64,000 bases of DNA from Glaciimonas immobilis (GCF_011947285.1 NZ_JAAOZT010000003.1:62001-126000), one strand, 5' to 3'. Shown: positions 9,710 to 20,749, counted from the stretch's first letter. Notes: generated by a model from the sequence alone, not told the origin. Numbers and translations are program-made.

Positions 9710-9994
9710 CTCTTCGCTTGAAGCAGCGCCATCCAGTGCGAGCGCCAATCATCGCAAGTATCTGGCTTATTTATTACGTTAATTTTGTTTAAAAATTGGC
9801 GATCATCAGAAAAACTCAGCCCCATCTAACCCGTGCCCGATTTGATACTATCCGGCACGTATGTTATGTTTCCCGTCAACATTAGTTTATTCCTGAATTT
9901 GAACAAATCGGCATGACACCGATGTCCCGCAAAAGGCGACGTAGCGCGGCACCAGGTAGCATAACGATGCAAAAAAATTGCGATAACAACCATT

Positions 9995-10858
9995 ATGCGA
10001 ATAATTCTTATCACCGGCATTTCCGGTTCTGGTAAATCGGTTGCCCTGCGGGTTCTGGAAGACGCCGGTTACTTCTGCGTCGATAACTTACCGCCCACAC
10101 TATTGCGCGAACTAGTCGCGACCCGTGTCAACGAAGGCATTCAGATGCTGGCGGTCGCCACCGATGCGCGCAGTGCCGATTCGCTAGCCAGGCTACCTTC
10201 GGATATCCAGCAACTTAAAACCCAGGGTCACGACGTCAAGGTCATCTTTTTAACGGCGCAAACTGAAGCATTGATCGCGCGTTTTTCTGAAACCCGGCGC
10301 AGCCATCCGCTGTCGCATCGTCTGCGTCCCGGACAAAATCCGTCGGACCGCCTGACGCTTACCGAATGCATCATTAACGAACGTGAATTACTGGTCGAGA
10401 TTGAAGGTCTGGGTCATATTATCGACACCTCCGATTTAAGCACCAACAAACTGCGCAGCTGGATAAAAGGCTTTGTCGATACCGATCATGCGCCGCTGAC
10501 TTTGCTATTTGAATCGTTCGCCTTCAAACATGGCGTTCCGCTAGATGCCGATCTGGTGTTCGATGTGCGCATGCTGCCTAATCCTCACTACGATCCGCTT
10601 TTGCGCCCGTTAAATGGCCGCGATCAACCGGTGATCGATTTTCTGGATGAATTGCCATTAGTGGCCGAGCTACTGCACGACATTGAGGGGTTCATTACCA
10701 AATGGCTGCCGTCCTTTAAACAGGACAATCGTAGCTATCTGACGGTCGCGATCGGTTGCACCGGGGGGCAACATCGATCGGTCTATATGGTCGAGCATCT
10801 TGCACAACATTTTGAAGCGGCAGAGCATGTCGTGCGGCGCCATCGCCAACTCAGCTAG
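9995..10858 (+). CDS. rapZ: RNase adapter protein / nucleotide-binding RapZ
   Basis: RapZ (YvcJ family) binds ATP/GTP and, in enterobacteria, delivers the GlmZ small RNA to RNase E to control glucosamine-6-phosphate synthase. Walker A is [16 protein letters not shown] at residues ~7-22, followed by [12 protein letters not shown]. The C-terminal domain has the [20 protein letters not shown] signature with conserved Cys and His. 287 residues matches the family. It closes the ptsN-hprK-rapZ series after a ~285-base gap that holds no visible gene. Confidence 0.96.
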   Translation: MRIILITGISGSGKSVALRVLEDAGYFCVDNLPPTLLRELVATRVNEGIQMLAVATDARSADSLARLPSDIQQLKTQGHDVKVIFLTAQTEALIARFSETRRSHPLSHRLRPGQNPSDRLTLTECIINERELLVEIEGLGHIIDTSDLSTNKLRSWIKGFVDTDHAPLTLLFESFAFKHGVPLDADLVFDVRMLPNPHYDPLLRPLNGRDQPVIDFLDELPLVAELLHDIEGFITKWLPSFKQDNRSYLTVAIGCTGGQHRSVYMVEHLAQHFEAAEHVVRRHRQLS

Positions 10859-10938
10859 TCCGGTTAAACCCGACAACGAATTTTGTTTCGCAACATTTCC
10901 GGAGCATGCCTTTTCAAAGCGCCTCTCCGACTCCGGCT

Positions 10939-12120
10939 TCACACGAAAAGATCATCCTGGCGAAACACCGCGAGCAATAATTTTTTAACCGGTGCCGGTA
11001 ACGGCGCATCGGCCAAATTTTCCGCTGCGTACCAGACGTATGACGACTGCGCTGCCATGTGGAGACGACGTTCAAGCTTGATTTCGTAAGGCGAAATCTG
11101 CAGTTTAAAATGCGTGAAAACATGCAGGATGGATTGTAGCGGCGCGCACGAAGCCACGGTCCCAAAGGGCGCCGTCAAGCGCGTCACAGATGCCTCCAGA
11201 TCAAGCGCCATATCGAACTCCGGCAACGACAACAGGCCACCCCATATCCCGCTGTCCGGTCGTTGTTCCAGCAGCACCTGATTGCGGTCAACAATTACCA
11301 GCATTCCCGTTTGTTTTTCTGGGATCGCCTTCTTCGGCTTGCGCACTGGCAACTCTGACACCCGGTCTGTCGCCAGTGCGACGCAACGTTGCGCAAGCGG
11401 ACATACGCCACAAGTTGGCTTACTGCGCGTGCAAAGAGTGGCACCCAAGTCCATCAATCCTTGCGTATACGACTCAATACCATCCTCTGGTAGTAAAGCC
11501 ACGGCCCGGCGCCACATAGGTTCTTCGATGAGCCTGGCTCCCGGATATCCGTCGATTCCGAATACCCGGGCGAAAACCCGTTTTACGTTACCATCCAGAA
11601 TAGCGGCCTTGACGCCGTATGAGAATCCGACTATTGCTGCTGCAGTAGAACGTCCGATACCGGGCAGATCCTCAAGTAAGGTAGGGTTATCGGGAAATAT
11701 GCCGCCGTATTCCGCCACAACACGCTGGGCGCAACGATGCAAATTACGCGCACGCGTGTAATAACCAAGCCCGGCCCAATGCGCCATGACGTCTTCGCTC
11801 GGCGCTTGTGCCAGACTTTGCACGTCTGGAAAACGCACCATAAATTTGTGGTAATAAGGAATAACCGCCGTCACCTGCGTCTGTTGCAGCATAATTTCTG
11901 ACAGCCAGACACGATAAGCATCCCGCGTATTTTGCCACGGTAAGGCGTGTCGTCCGTATTGCTTTTGCCAGCGGATGACAGCCTCGGAAAAGGCGGGATC
12001 GGCAAAATGCGCAGACTGCTCATGCATTATTTGAGCTTGAGACGAGCCATTATTGACATTAGCGGCGTCAAAATTAACGACGCCCTTTGTGGGGGCAAGA
12101 TTATTTACAACACGCTTCAT
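10939..12120 (-). CDS. mutY: A/G-specific adenine glycosylase
   Basis: Removes adenine mispaired with 8-oxoguanine. The HhH-GPD domain shows WLSEIMLQQTQV with the catalytic Glu, and LPGIGRSTAAAIVGF followed by ILDGNVKRVFAR with the catalytic Asp. The 4Fe-4S cluster ligands fit C-x6-C-x2-C-x5-C (CTRSKPTCGVCPLAQRC). A Nudix-like C-terminal domain recognises 8-oxoG. ATG 12120 gives 393 residues; an internal ATG at 12027 (MHEQSAHF) is closer to the start of known MutY proteins and may be the real one. It pairs with mutM just upstream. Confidence 0.95.
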   Translation of the reverse strand: MKRVVNNLAPTKGVVNFDAANVNNGSSQAQIMHEQSAHFADPAFSEAVIRWQKQYGRHALPWQNTRDAYRVWLSEIMLQQTQVTAVIPYYHKFMVRFPDVQSLAQAPSEDVMAHWAGLGYYTRARNLHRCAQRVVAEYGGIFPDNPTLLEDLPGIGRSTAAAIVGFSYGVKAAILDGNVKRVFARVFGIDGYPGARLIEEPMWRRAVALLPEDGIESYTQGLMDLGATLCTRSKPTCGVCPLAQRCVALATDRVSELPVRKPKKAIPEKQTGMLVIVDRNQVLLEQRPDSGIWGGLLSLPEFDMALDLEASVTRLTAPFGTVASCAPLQSILHVFTHFKLQISPYEIKLERRLHMAAQSSYVWYAAENLADAPLPAPVKKLLLAVFRQDDLFV

Positions 12121-12252
12121 TTATGCGGCAACTTTCAACAGGTTCAATTAGGAGCGCATGCAACCATTTTCTATGGAATTGTCATTAGCTGCGCGCTTTT
12201 AGGTAGGTTCTCAGGATAGGTTTGTGCACCACAAGATTCTGCAACCGATTAA

Positions 12253-13074
12253 TTATTTTTGACAGGATTTACAATAAAATGTTGAACGCTGTCCTTGCTT
12301 AATTTGTTCGATTAGCAACCCGCACACCCGACACGGCTCGCCCGCCCGATCATAGACAAAATAACTTTGCTGAAAATAACCGGAGCGCCCATCAGCGCCG
12401 ACAAAATCGCGCAAGGTACTACCACCCTTTTCGATCGCGCGACCAAGAATATCTCGAATCGCGCCCGCCAACTTGCTGTACCGTACCTTGCCGATGCGGT
12501 GGGCCGCAGTTTTGGGATTAATACCCGCCTCGAATAAACTTTCGCAAGCGTAAATGTTGCCGACCCCCACGACGATATCGCCAGCCAGTAAAACCTGTTT
12601 AATGGGCGCGCTCCGGTTGCGCGTCTGTTGATAAAGAATCTCCCCAGAAAAAATATCCTCCAGAGGTTCCAGTCCAAGTTTAGCCAGCAATACATGTTCG
12701 GCAAGCGGCCCGTCGCCAGTTGGGTGCCATAGAACGGCACCAAAACGACGCGCATCATTCATGCGCATTAACTGCTGGCCGACCACCAAATCGAAATGGT
12801 CATGTTTTTTTGGAATCGTCGCCAATGGCAAAATCCGCAAATTTCCGGACATGCCCAAGTGAACGATCAACGTGCCGTGATCAAAATGGATCAGCAAATA
12901 TTTACCGCGCCGACCGGTACCGCGGATAATCTGACCACTCAGATGAGATGACAACTCCAGCGGAAAAGGCCAGCGCAGACCGCTCCGGCGTAATACCACT
13001 TCCGTCACGGTCTGCCCTTCAATATGGGGCGCTACGCCGCGTCTGGTCACTTCAACTTCAGGGAGTTCTGGCAT
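12253..13074 (-). CDS. mutM: Formamidopyrimidine-DNA glycosylase
   Basis: Excises 8-oxoguanine and formamidopyrimidines with beta,delta-lyase activity. The start is fixed at ATG 13074 because the catalytic residue is the N-terminal Pro exposed after Met removal ([13 protein letters not shown]); the open frame extends six codons further upstream to 13092. The conserved [12 protein letters not shown] and helix-two-turn-helix [16 protein letters not shown] are visible. The C-terminal zinc finger has CRVCG and CKSC pairs. Its 273 residues are the normal length. Together with mutY it forms the GO repair system. Confidence 0.97.
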   Translation of the reverse strand: MPELPEVEVTRRGVAPHIEGQTVTEVVLRRSGLRWPFPLELSSHLSGQIIRGTGRRGKYLLIHFDHGTLIVHLGMSGNLRILPLATIPKKHDHFDLVVGQQLMRMNDARRFGAVLWHPTGDGPLAEHVLLAKLGLEPLEDIFSGEILYQQTRNRSAPIKQVLLAGDIVVGVGNIYACESLFEAGINPKTAAHRIGKVRYSKLAGAIRDILGRAIEKGGSTLRDFVGADGRSGYFQQSYFVYDRAGEPCRVCGLLIEQIKQGQRSTFYCKSCQK

Positions 13075-13633
13075 AACTTTAACGGCATTCAAAAAAGTTG
13101 GTTCACAAAATGCGTAATTAAACGACCAGTTTACGACCGGGTTACGGCTGATTTCGTTTCCGGAGAATATCTACAATCTTACCGCGCGACGATGATTCGG
13201 TGCTAGGTTGGTGTTAAGTTGGTACTAATTTGTGCTCACAATCCGCAAGATAGATACCCCGCCCCACCTTATTCTGAAACTTCGCCAATTCGGCTCAAGC
13301 TTTAACGGGGACCGGACATGGCAAAAAGTGTTCCGGATGGTGCGCAAGCAGGAAAAGCGGCAAGCGTAACCGCACATTCCGCCCCGGTTGGGCGTAAAAT
13401 CAGGATTACCTTTATATTGTAAGCAGGTCCAGACGCAAATTGTCCCCGCGCCATGGGATGGCGATGGAATGAAACGAATAAGACTTCCGCAAAATCGTCC
13501 CGGCAACGGGCTTGCCAATCCTGCCGACGCAGATAGTACGCTAGTACGCTAGTGCGGCCAGGAAAGCAAAACGCCGCTGTGGCGGTTTTTGCGGGAGTTC
13601 CCCACAACTTAGCTTTACTAGTCAGGATATGCC
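13075..13633. other. Divergent intergenic region mutM / TPR lipoprotein
   Basis: About 560 bases that should hold both promoters. I see a short tandem repeat at 13535-13556 and a weak GC hairpin followed by TTTTT at 13568-13590. No convincing gene. Confidence 0.5.
13535..13556. repeat. Short tandem repeat AGTACGCT
   Basis: Two exact 8-base copies of AGTACGCT (13535-13542 and 13543-13550) and a degenerate third copy, about 80 bases before the TPR gene. Confidence 0.6.
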
Positions 13634-15427
13634 TTGAAAAAAGCTCTTGCCATTGTTACGCTCTCGACCTTGTTATCTGCTTGTGCAGGCCTGGCGCCAA
13701 CCAATAGCACTGGTAACCCCAAAGACACGCCCAATGGGCAAAACGCAACAAATGCACAAAAATCGGATGAAGAAAAAGTAGCCGAAGAACAAAAAAAAGC
13801 GGATGAACACCTTCCGCTCGTTACCTTAACCAGCGAAATTCTGTTCAAAGAGATCAGTTCCGAGATCGCCTTCCAACGTGGCAATTGGCAGGCGGGCTAC
13901 GCCACGCTGATGAGCGTCGCGCAACAAACCCGGGACCCGCGTCCGGCACGCCGCGCTGCCGAGATGGCATTGAGCGCCAAGCAGGGCGGCGACGCGCTGG
14001 TGGCAATACGCTTATGGCGTGAACTGGCGCCCCAGTCCGAAGAAGCGACGCAGTATTTTCTTGGCTTTATTCTGCTAAGTAATAACCTGGCAGAAGCACA
14101 GCCGGTGTTAGAGCAACGGATCGCGAATGCGACCCCACCAACCCGTGGCCTGATTATTTTTCAGACGCAGCGTTTGCTCAGCCGTGCGCAAGACAAAACC
14201 GCAGCCATGCGGATGCTGGAAACGCTGGTAGCGCCTTACCAGACCATGCCTGAAGCACATTTAGCCTTGGCGCAGGCTGCATTTTCCAACGGCGATTCTG
14301 CCCGCGCCACTGAAGAGGCCCGTCTTGGACTGCAACTTAAGCCGGACTCTGAACTCGCTATCCTGACGGTAGCCCAAGTCGCCCCCGACAAGCTCATTGC
14401 GACCAAAGCGCTCACTGATTTTCTTGCGGCCCATCCAAAGGCACGTGAAGTACGCATCGCCTACGCACGCATTCTAGTAGAGCAAAAAGAATACGACCCC
14501 GCCCGCAGCCAGTTTGAAATTTTATTGAAAACCGATAAAGACGACCTGACTACACTGCTGGCGCTGGGATTGCTCAATGCGCAAATTGGCGACAAAACAG
14601 TCGCCGAAAAATATTTGATGCAATATGTCGAAAAATTGGCCGCCCATCCAGACGAAAACCGCGACAACACGCAAGCCCTCCAAATCCTGGCCCAGCTTTC
14701 CGCTGAACGTAACGATATTGACGGCGCGCTAAAATGGCTGGCACAGGTGGGTCCCGGAGAAGGTTACCTCGACACCCAATTTCGGCGTGCATTATTGATA
14801 GCCAAGCGCGGCGATGTAGATGGTGCGAGACAGGTATTGGCCCATATTGAAACCAATGGCGAAGGCGAAGAAGTGCAGGTAACCCAGCTTGACGCGCAAT
14901 TACTGCGCGAAGCGAACCGAAACAGTGAAGCGCTACGGGTCCTTGCCGCGGCGCTCAAACGCTATCCAAAAAATACTGACCTCTTGTATGACTATGCAAT
15001 GGTGGCGGAAAAGCTGAACAATGTCACCCTGATGGAGACCGCTCTTCGCAAATTAATCGCACTGGCGCCAAATAGTCAGGATGCGTATAACGCGTTGGGC
15101 TTCTCATTAGCCGATCGCAACGTCCGGTTACCGGAAGCATTCGAATTAATTAAAAAAGCGCTTTCGCTCGCTCCGCAAAATCCATTTATTCTCGATAGCA
15201 TGGGCTGGGTCGAATTTAGAATGGGGAATCTGACTGATGCCGAGACGCACCTGCAAGCAGCTTATACCGCGTTGCCTGATGCGGAAATTGGAGTCCATCT
15301 GGGCGAGGTTCTGTGGGCAGCCGGGCGAAAAGATGCAGCGCAAAAAGTGTGGCGCGAAGTGCAAACCAAAGATCCTAAAAATACATCATTAACCAGCACG
15401 CTGGCACGCCTGCGCGCCCACCTATGA
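13634..15427 (+). CDS. TPR-repeat outer-membrane lipoprotein
   Basis: The 597-residue protein starts at TTG 13634 behind AGGA and has a lipoprotein signal peptide with lipobox LLSACAG (Cys17). A short Lys/Glu-rich linker follows (residues ~32-55), then many TPR-like helical repeats to the C-terminus, for example NAQIGDKTVAEKYLMQ and AYNALGFSLADRN. It overlaps lolB by four bases (ATGA), so the two are probably translated together. Similar proteins sit before lolB across Burkholderiales; a scaffold role in envelope assembly is inference. Confidence 0.88.
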   Translation: MKKALAIVTLSTLLSACAGLAPTNSTGNPKDTPNGQNATNAQKSDEEKVAEEQKKADEHLPLVTLTSEILFKEISSEIAFQRGNWQAGYATLMSVAQQTRDPRPARRAAEMALSAKQGGDALVAIRLWRELAPQSEEATQYFLGFILLSNNLAEAQPVLEQRIANATPPTRGLIIFQTQRLLSRAQDKTAAMRMLETLVAPYQTMPEAHLALAQAAFSNGDSARATEEARLGLQLKPDSELAILTVAQVAPDKLIATKALTDFLAAHPKAREVRIAYARILVEQKEYDPARSQFEILLKTDKDDLTTLLALGLLNAQIGDKTVAEKYLMQYVEKLAAHPDENRDNTQALQILAQLSAERNDIDGALKWLAQVGPGEGYLDTQFRRALLIAKRGDVDGARQVLAHIETNGEGEEVQVTQLDAQLLREANRNSEALRVLAAALKRYPKNTDLLYDYAMVAEKLNNVTLMETALRKLIALAPNSQDAYNALGFSLADRNVRLPEAFELIKKALSLAPQNPFILDSMGWVEFRMGNLTDAETHLQAAYTALPDAEIGVHLGEVLWAAGRKDAAQKVWREVQTKDPKNTSLTSTLARLRAHL

Positions 15428-16212
15428 TGATATCGCTGTGCCAAATGGATCGTATGCTTGTAAAAAACGCCACCCAAAACAACGCATCTGGATGGCGTGC
15501 AGCGATCGCCGAAGCGGGGCAAATCCTGCGTAGCGGACTGGCCCCATTAACAAACCTTCGGTCCATGACAGGGATAAGCCTTATAGCGGTCGCGCTGGCG
15601 ACTACTGGTTGCGCGACACTGACATCGCCCTCCGCACCTCTGACAACTGCGGCCAATGGCGATCATGGCAGTCAAACCGCGCGGCAATATCACCCGGCAA
15701 TTGACTTCAACGGACGCTTGTCATTGCGCTATCAACAAGACGGCAAAGAGCAAGCGCTACATGGCAGCTTTACCTGGTCACAAGCCAGCCAGCGTACCCT
15801 CGTCACGTTACTGTCGCCATTGGGGCAAACCTTAGCGACCATTGACATCACGCCGCAGCAATCCACTCTTCATCAAGCTGGCCAACCGCCTCGCTCAGCC
15901 GCTGACGTTGATTTGCTGACGGCGCAGGCACTGGGGTGGCCGTTACCGATTGCAGGGCTGCGTGACTGGCTACAAGGCTTTGGCTCAGATATCAACGGCA
16001 AGCGTTTTAATATCCAGCCGTCGGGCGAAAAAGAGCCGACTAACATCACCACAGCCGATCATTGGGCTATTCAATATACGGGCTGGCAACCGGCTGAGGG
16101 GTTAACTGGCGATGCCAACAGCACCCCCAAGCGCATCGATCTGACCCGTAGTACCGAGCAGGCCGGTGAGGTGGCGATTCGCATCGTCGTCGACAGTGCT
16201 CAGATTCATTGA
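15424..16212 (+). CDS. lolB: Outer-membrane lipoprotein receptor
   Basis: LolB accepts lipoproteins from LolA and inserts them in the outer membrane. The lipobox ALATTGCATL is clear, and the following domain has the LolB pattern DFNGRLSLRYQQDGKEQ and WPLPIAGLRDWLQG. The reading frame from ATG 15424 places the lipobox cysteine near residue 62, unusually deep, so an internal ATG at 15565 (MTGISLIAVALATTGC) that gives a normal signal peptide is the more likely start. The upstream overlap with the TPR gene supports translational coupling either way. Confidence 0.88.
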   Translation: MMISLCQMDRMLVKNATQNNASGWRAAIAEAGQILRSGLAPLTNLRSMTGISLIAVALATTGCATLTSPSAPLTTAANGDHGSQTARQYHPAIDFNGRLSLRYQQDGKEQALHGSFTWSQASQRTLVTLLSPLGQTLATIDITPQQSTLHQAGQPPRSAADVDLLTAQALGWPLPIAGLRDWLQGFGSDINGKRFNIQPSGEKEPTNITTADHWAIQYTGWQPAEGLTGDANSTPKRIDLTRSTEQAGEVAIRIVVDSAQIH

Positions 16213-16332
16213 CAACGCCTAACGACACTAGGCGGTCGAGACGATTAAACCGCGCTCCTTTGCCGGTGTTTTACCGAAGGTTCACTGTGGTTTGTAAAAA
16301 AATTCGCTACAAAGTTTGTTATAAAACTTATT

Positions 16333-17196
16333 ATGATTCGCTCTCTTAAACACTGCCTTGCACCAGCCAAATTAAACCTTTTCCTGCACGTCAATGGCCG
16401 CCGTGCAGATGGCTATCATTTATTGCAGACCGTATTTCAGTTGCTGGACTATGGGGATTCGCTGGACTTTGATACCCGCGACGATGGCGTTATTCATCGC
16501 GTATCGGAGGTATCCGGGGTTCCAGCCGAAAGCGACCTGATTGTGCGCGCGGCAAAATTGCTACAAATCGCTGCCGCCCAAAAGCATGGCAAACACCCCC
16601 TCGGTGCCGACATTACCATCAAAAAAAATTTACCAATGGGCGGCGGTCTTGGCGGCGGATCATCCGATGCCGCGACCACATTGATGGCGCTCAATCACCT
16701 ATGGAAAACTGGCTTTGATCGCGCGGAATTAATGGCGATTGGCTTGCGATTGGGTGCCGATGTACCCTTTTTCATATTTGGTCAAAATGCATTTGCCGAA
16801 GGCATTGGCGAGACTTTACAGCCGGTAGAAACCGCCGATCGCTGGTACGTTGTCATTGAACCTGGTGTCCAAATCGCCACTTCGTTAATATTTTCGTCAG
16901 AAGAATTGACACGGACGACAAAATTGGTCAAAATGGCGGACTTTTCGGGGCATCAGGATTACTTCGGAAAGAATGATTTACAAATCGTTGCTACCAGACT
17001 TTTCCCTGCTGTTGCCGCAGTTATTCATTGGCTGCAACAATACGGAGATGCGAGGATGACCGGTTCAGGCGCATGTGTTTTTTGTGCATTTGAACGGGAA
17101 GAGCAAGCCAGCAAAGTACTGCAATTAGTACCGAAGTGTTGGAAAGTGTGGAAAGCTAAAGGAATAAGCTCCCATCCTTTAAAAGATTTGCTATAA
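16333..17196 (+). CDS. ispE: 4-diphosphocytidyl-2-C-methyl-D-erythritol kinase
   Basis: GHMP-family kinase of the MEP isoprenoid pathway, phosphorylating CDP-ME. Conserved features are APAKLNLFLHVNGRRADGYH at the N-terminus, the ATP-binding loop PMGGGLGGGSSDAATTL (residues ~99-115), GADVPFFIFG, and the C-terminal GHMP motif MTGSGACVFCAF. 287 residues is normal. It is followed 78 bases later by tRNA-Gln, matching the conserved Burkholderiales order lolB-ispE-tRNA-prs. Confidence 0.97.
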   Translation: MIRSLKHCLAPAKLNLFLHVNGRRADGYHLLQTVFQLLDYGDSLDFDTRDDGVIHRVSEVSGVPAESDLIVRAAKLLQIAAAQKHGKHPLGADITIKKNLPMGGGLGGGSSDAATTLMALNHLWKTGFDRAELMAIGLRLGADVPFFIFGQNAFAEGIGETLQPVETADRWYVVIEPGVQIATSLIFSSEELTRTTKLVKMADFSGHQDYFGKNDLQIVATRLFPAVAAVIHWLQQYGDARMTGSGACVFCAFEREEQASKVLQLVPKCWKVWKAKGISSHPLKDLL

Positions 17197-17274
17197 TCTG
17201 GTCCCTAATTCATTGGTCATGAAACGCAAGCACTAAAGTAGTGTTTGACGATTATGACCAACACAAAGTTGCGT

Positions 17275-17351
17275 AGGGGAGTCGCCAAGTTGGTTAAGGC
17301 ACTGGATTTTGATTCCAGCATTCGAAGGTTCGAGTCCTTCCTCCCCTGCCA
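17275..17351 (+). tRNA. tRNA-Gln (anticodon TTG)
   Basis: The acceptor arms AGGGGAG and CTCCCCT pair fully, followed by discriminator G and encoded CCA. The anticodon stem CTGGA/TCCAG encloses TTTTGAT, giving anticodon TTG for Gln. The T-arm GGTTCGAGTCC is canonical. 77 bases. Confidence 0.97.
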
Positions 17352-17586
17352 TTTAGTTCCTGCGTTAGTGATTAAGTAATAAATTTAGTGCTAACGCAAA
17401 ATCAGTCACGTCAAGCAATAAAAGAAACCAGCGAAGTTTTATCAGGCAGCAGCATTATGAGCCGATAACAACGCGAAAAATACGATGATACAAAGATAAG
17501 CCGCCAACGCAAGACTTCATAGTCGGGCATTGTCGGCTTTTCAACTTGGCCTTTCAACTTTTTAACGACTGTACTCAGGGATCTCC

Positions 17587-18540
17587 ATGGCACTCGAAAA
17601 CCTTATGGTTTTTACCGGCAACGCAAACCCGGAACTAGCTATTGGAGTTGCCAGACAGCTCGGCATTCCGTTAGGTAAAGCAAACGTTACCAAGTTCTCC
17701 GATGGCGAGATTGCCGTTGAAATCAATGAGAATGTGCGCGGCAAGGACGTTTTTGTTTTGCAATCGACCTGTGCGCCAACTAACGACAGCCTGATGGAAA
17801 TCATGCTGATGGTCGATGCGCTGAAACGTGCGTCCGCTGGTCGCATCACTGCGGCAATCCCCTACTTCGGCTATGCTCGCCAGGATCGCCGTCCGCGCTC
17901 AGCACGCGTTGCGATTTCGGCCAAGGTCGTTGCCAACATGCTGCAGGAAGCGGGCGTTGAACGTGTCCTGATCATGGATTTGCATGCAGACCAGATACAA
18001 GGTTTCTTTGACATCCCGGTTGACAATATTTATGCATCGCCGATCTTGCTGGGTGATTTGGTTAGCAAAAACTATGATGATCTGCTGGTTGTATCTCCAG
18101 ACGTCGGTGGCGTAGTACGTGCCCGGGCGCTGGCGAAACGTCTGAATTGTGATCTCGCCATTATCGATAAACGTCGGCCAAAAGCCAACGTATCCGAGGT
18201 CATGAACATCATCGGTGAAGTCGAAGGCCGTAACTGCGTGATTATGGATGACATGGTGGATACCGCCGGCACCCTGACCAAAGCAGCGGAAGTATTAAAA
18301 GAGCGTGGCGCGAAAAAGGTTGTTGCTTATTGTACGCACCCGGTGTTATCCGGTCCTGCCCTTGAGCGCATTGTCAATTCGCCGCTGGATGAGCTGGTTG
18401 TCGTTGACACGATTCCGCTCTCCGCCGAAGCAAAGGCCTGCGGCAAAATCCGTCAGTTGTCCTGCGCGGAACTGCTGGCGGAGACATTCAAGCGTATCAG
18501 CAAAGGCGATTCAGTAATGTCGCTGTTCGCCGACTCGTAA
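17587..18540 (+). CDS. prs: Ribose-phosphate pyrophosphokinase (PRPP synthetase)
   Basis: Makes PRPP from ribose 5-phosphate and ATP for nucleotide, His and Trp synthesis. The 317-residue protein has the N-terminal [10 protein letters not shown], the ATP-binding flexible loop [16 protein letters not shown], the metal-binding [18 protein letters not shown], and the PRPP loop [13 protein letters not shown]. Start ATG 17587 gives standard length. It follows tRNA-Gln and precedes rplY, the usual order. Confidence 0.98.
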   Translation: MALENLMVFTGNANPELAIGVARQLGIPLGKANVTKFSDGEIAVEINENVRGKDVFVLQSTCAPTNDSLMEIMLMVDALKRASAGRITAAIPYFGYARQDRRPRSARVAISAKVVANMLQEAGVERVLIMDLHADQIQGFFDIPVDNIYASPILLGDLVSKNYDDLLVVSPDVGGVVRARALAKRLNCDLAIIDKRRPKANVSEVMNIIGEVEGRNCVIMDDMVDTAGTLTKAAEVLKERGAKKVVAYCTHPVLSGPALERIVNSPLDELVVVDTIPLSAEAKACGKIRQLSCAELLAETFKRISKGDSVMSLFADS

Positions 18541-18660
18541 AATTATTCAGAATTTATAACCTCTGAGCGGGATTGTCCTGTTTAGAGGTGTACTTAAATC
18601 CCCTGGTCGCGGGTGATTTTTACCGCAAGGCGCGAGTCTTGCAAACATTGGAGTTTCAAA

Positions 18661-19269
18661 ATGAAAGTTATCGCATTTGTACGCAAAGAGCTGGGGACCG
18701 GAGCGAGCCGCCGCCTGCGCATTGCTGGCCAAACACCTGGTATCGTTTACGGTGGTGCTGACGCGCCGGTTAATCTGTCGCTGGATCATAACGCGCTTTA
18801 CCACGCGTTGAAAAAAGAAGCTTTTCACTCGTCGATTCTGGATCTGGAAATTGACGGTGCAGTGCAAAAAGTGTTGTTGCGTGACTTCCAGGTCCACGCA
18901 TACAAGCAATTGGTATTGCACGCTGACTTCCAGCGCGTAGACGCTTCACAAGCAATTCACGTAAAAGTGCCGCTGCACTTTGTTAATGCAGAACTATCCC
19001 CAGCAGTGAAATTGTCGGCCGGTATCATCAGCCACGTTATCACTGATTTGGATATTTCATGCTTGCCAAAAGACTTGCCTGAGTTCGTTGAAGTTGATTT
19101 GGCCGCTCTGGAAGTCGGTCACTCGATTCACCTGATTGACCTGAAACTACCTAACGGCGTCACAGTTGTCAGCCAGGAAAACCTGACGATCGCAACTGCT
19201 GCGATCCCTGCAGGTAAAGTTGAGCCAGAAGCGCCTGCTGCAGACGCTCCTGCTCCAGAAAAGAAGTAA
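18661..19269 (+). CDS. rplY: 50S ribosomal protein L25 / Ctc
   Basis: Binds 5S rRNA. The product starts at ATG 18661 ([20 protein letters not shown]), after a GGAG ribosome-binding site; the frame is open upstream to 18613 but those residues are not family-like. At 202 residues it is the long Ctc form, with an N-terminal L25 domain (GIVYGG motif) and a C-terminal TL5-type beta domain ending in an Ala/Pro/Glu tail. A strong terminator follows 34 bases after the stop. Confidence 0.96.
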   Translation: MKVIAFVRKELGTGASRRLRIAGQTPGIVYGGADAPVNLSLDHNALYHALKKEAFHSSILDLEIDGAVQKVLLRDFQVHAYKQLVLHADFQRVDASQAIHVKVPLHFVNAELSPAVKLSAGIISHVITDLDISCLPKDLPEFVEVDLAALEVGHSIHLIDLKLPNGVTVVSQENLTIATAAIPAGKVEPEAPAADAPAPEKK

Positions 19270-19302
19270 AGTAATCAGTCAGCTAATTTGGTGACTAGAA
19301 AG

Positions 19303-19328
19303 ACCCGCCCTCTGTGGCGGGTTTTTTT
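19303..19328 (+). terminator. Rho-independent terminator after rplY
   Basis: CCCGCC (19304-19309) pairs with GGCGGG (19316-19321) around CTCTGT, followed by seven T residues. It ends the prs-rplY transcript before pth. Confidence 0.92.
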
Positions 19329-19384
19329 ATGCTCGACGCACATGCACATAAATGAACGCATAAATAAGTGCGTTAACAGTGCAT

Positions 19385-19420
19385 CAATCAGCCGACCAAC
19401 CAGCCGATCAATCAGCGCAT
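19385..19420. repeat. Degenerate 12-base tandem repeat, three units
   Basis: CAATCAGCCGAC, CAACCAGCCGAT and CAATCAGCGCAT follow one another in the rplY-pth gap (19270-19652), which otherwise holds only the terminator. No known function. Confidence 0.6.
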
Positions 19421-19652
19421 TGTTATACATGTATTTACAGGAATATATAGTTCGCCCATGCATAGAGACCGGCTTTCTATACCGATGTTGCGGTTCGTCT
19501 TGCCTTCCGTGATAATCTAAAAAATTAAAACTGTTCTGCAGATTCCCTAAACCCTGTTTCAGCAGAAGATTAAACAGTTGCACTGCCATCGCATGCAGTT
19601 GGCGGACTTTTTTTACCGCCTCTGTTTCACCGTACGCTTTACTCGGAATCTC

Positions 19653-20237
19653 ATGTCAATTCGCCTTATCGTCGGCCTCGGCAATCCCGGCCCGGAATAT
19701 GAACAAACCCGCCATAATGCTGGCTTTTGGCTGGTCGATAATCTGGCGCAAGATGTCGGCTGTAGCCTGCAACGCAAGGCCGATTTCAAAGCACTGATGG
19801 GCAAGACTAAAATTAACGCGCAAGAGGTCTGGTTGCTCGAACCGCAGACCTTTATGAACCGGTCGGGCCAGTCGGTAGGCGCTCTGGCGCGTTTTTACAA
19901 AATTGCTGCAGAAGAAATACTGATCGTACATGATGAGTTGGATTTATCTCCCGGCGTTGCCAAACTTAAAAAAGGCGGCTCATCTGGTGGGCATAACGGC
20001 TTGAAAGACATCACTGCGGCACTCGGCACTCAGGATTACTGGCGCTTGCGCATCGGCATTGGTCATCCCCGCACCCTGAATTTACAACAAGCGGTGGCAG
20101 ATTTTGTACTGCACCGCCCGCGCAAGGAAGAGCAGCCGTTACTGGATGAGGCAATTGCCGACAGTCTGAAGATCCTGCCACTTTTATGCGAAGGCAAATT
20201 TTCAGAAGCCACCATGCAATTGCATACGGCAAAATAA
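19653..20237 (+). CDS. pth: Peptidyl-tRNA hydrolase
   Basis: Recycles peptidyl-tRNA by cleaving the ester bond. ATG 19653 gives [20 protein letters not shown] with the family N-terminus and the catalytic His in TRHNAGFW; the frame extends further upstream without conservation. Other signatures are [22 protein letters not shown] and [14 protein letters not shown]. 194 residues is typical. Usually ychF follows pth in this group; here an autotransporter gene lies between them. Confidence 0.97.
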   Translation: MSIRLIVGLGNPGPEYEQTRHNAGFWLVDNLAQDVGCSLQRKADFKALMGKTKINAQEVWLLEPQTFMNRSGQSVGALARFYKIAAEEILIVHDELDLSPGVAKLKKGGSSGGHNGLKDITAALGTQDYWRLRIGIGHPRTLNLQQAVADFVLHRPRKEEQPLLDEAIADSLKILPLLCEGKFSEATMQLHTAK

Positions 20238-20749
20238 GTCAAAATCCCACCAGAGCGCACAACGTGAGCGGCCTGAGTACCGCAGCCTGCGCGCTAAAAA
20301 CGGTCAGGAATAATCAATAGATTTTGTTCAGGTGGGTAATTGAAGAATGGCGTGATTCGGGGTCCGTTAAGACCATGACAGGCTGATCGCCTGGTAAACT
20401 TTGTGCCGTTTGGAGTCAAATTGGGTGGGCATGATGTCGGCCTCATCGACGGCAAAGCGTTCATCCACATTCAAAGCCACTCCTCTGGTCCAAAAAATCT
20501 CTGACTTAAGTATTCTCCCTGTCTTTCGTCCTCGGCCTTCTAAAGACGGTGCGATTGTCCTAGAATAAAACTCCTGACTTAAAAAAACTGCTGGCTCGTC
20601 ACCGATAACCATCATGTTTCAACTGCTTCTGCAGACGCTGCCGTCCATGGCTAACGTCTCTATGAATCACGGCCGCTTACTGTCAATCATGGTTGTTCGC
20701 TGTCGCTCATTATCGAAATAAGCCCGCTCATCACTTGAGGAGAATTGCT
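20238..20749. other. Intergenic region between pth and the autotransporter
   Basis: About 510 bases without a convincing gene. An 82-codon minus ORF (20367-20615) has no recognised homology. A good Shine-Dalgarno, GAGGAGA at 20737-20743, marks the next gene. Confidence 0.5.

Noticed and set aside
19288-19512. 74-codon plus ORF after rplY
   Set aside because: It spans the rplY terminator and the 12-base tandem repeat.
20367-20615. 82-codon minus ORF in the pth/autotransporter gap
   Set aside because: No ribosome-binding site, no family; could be a decayed gene but nothing supports that.
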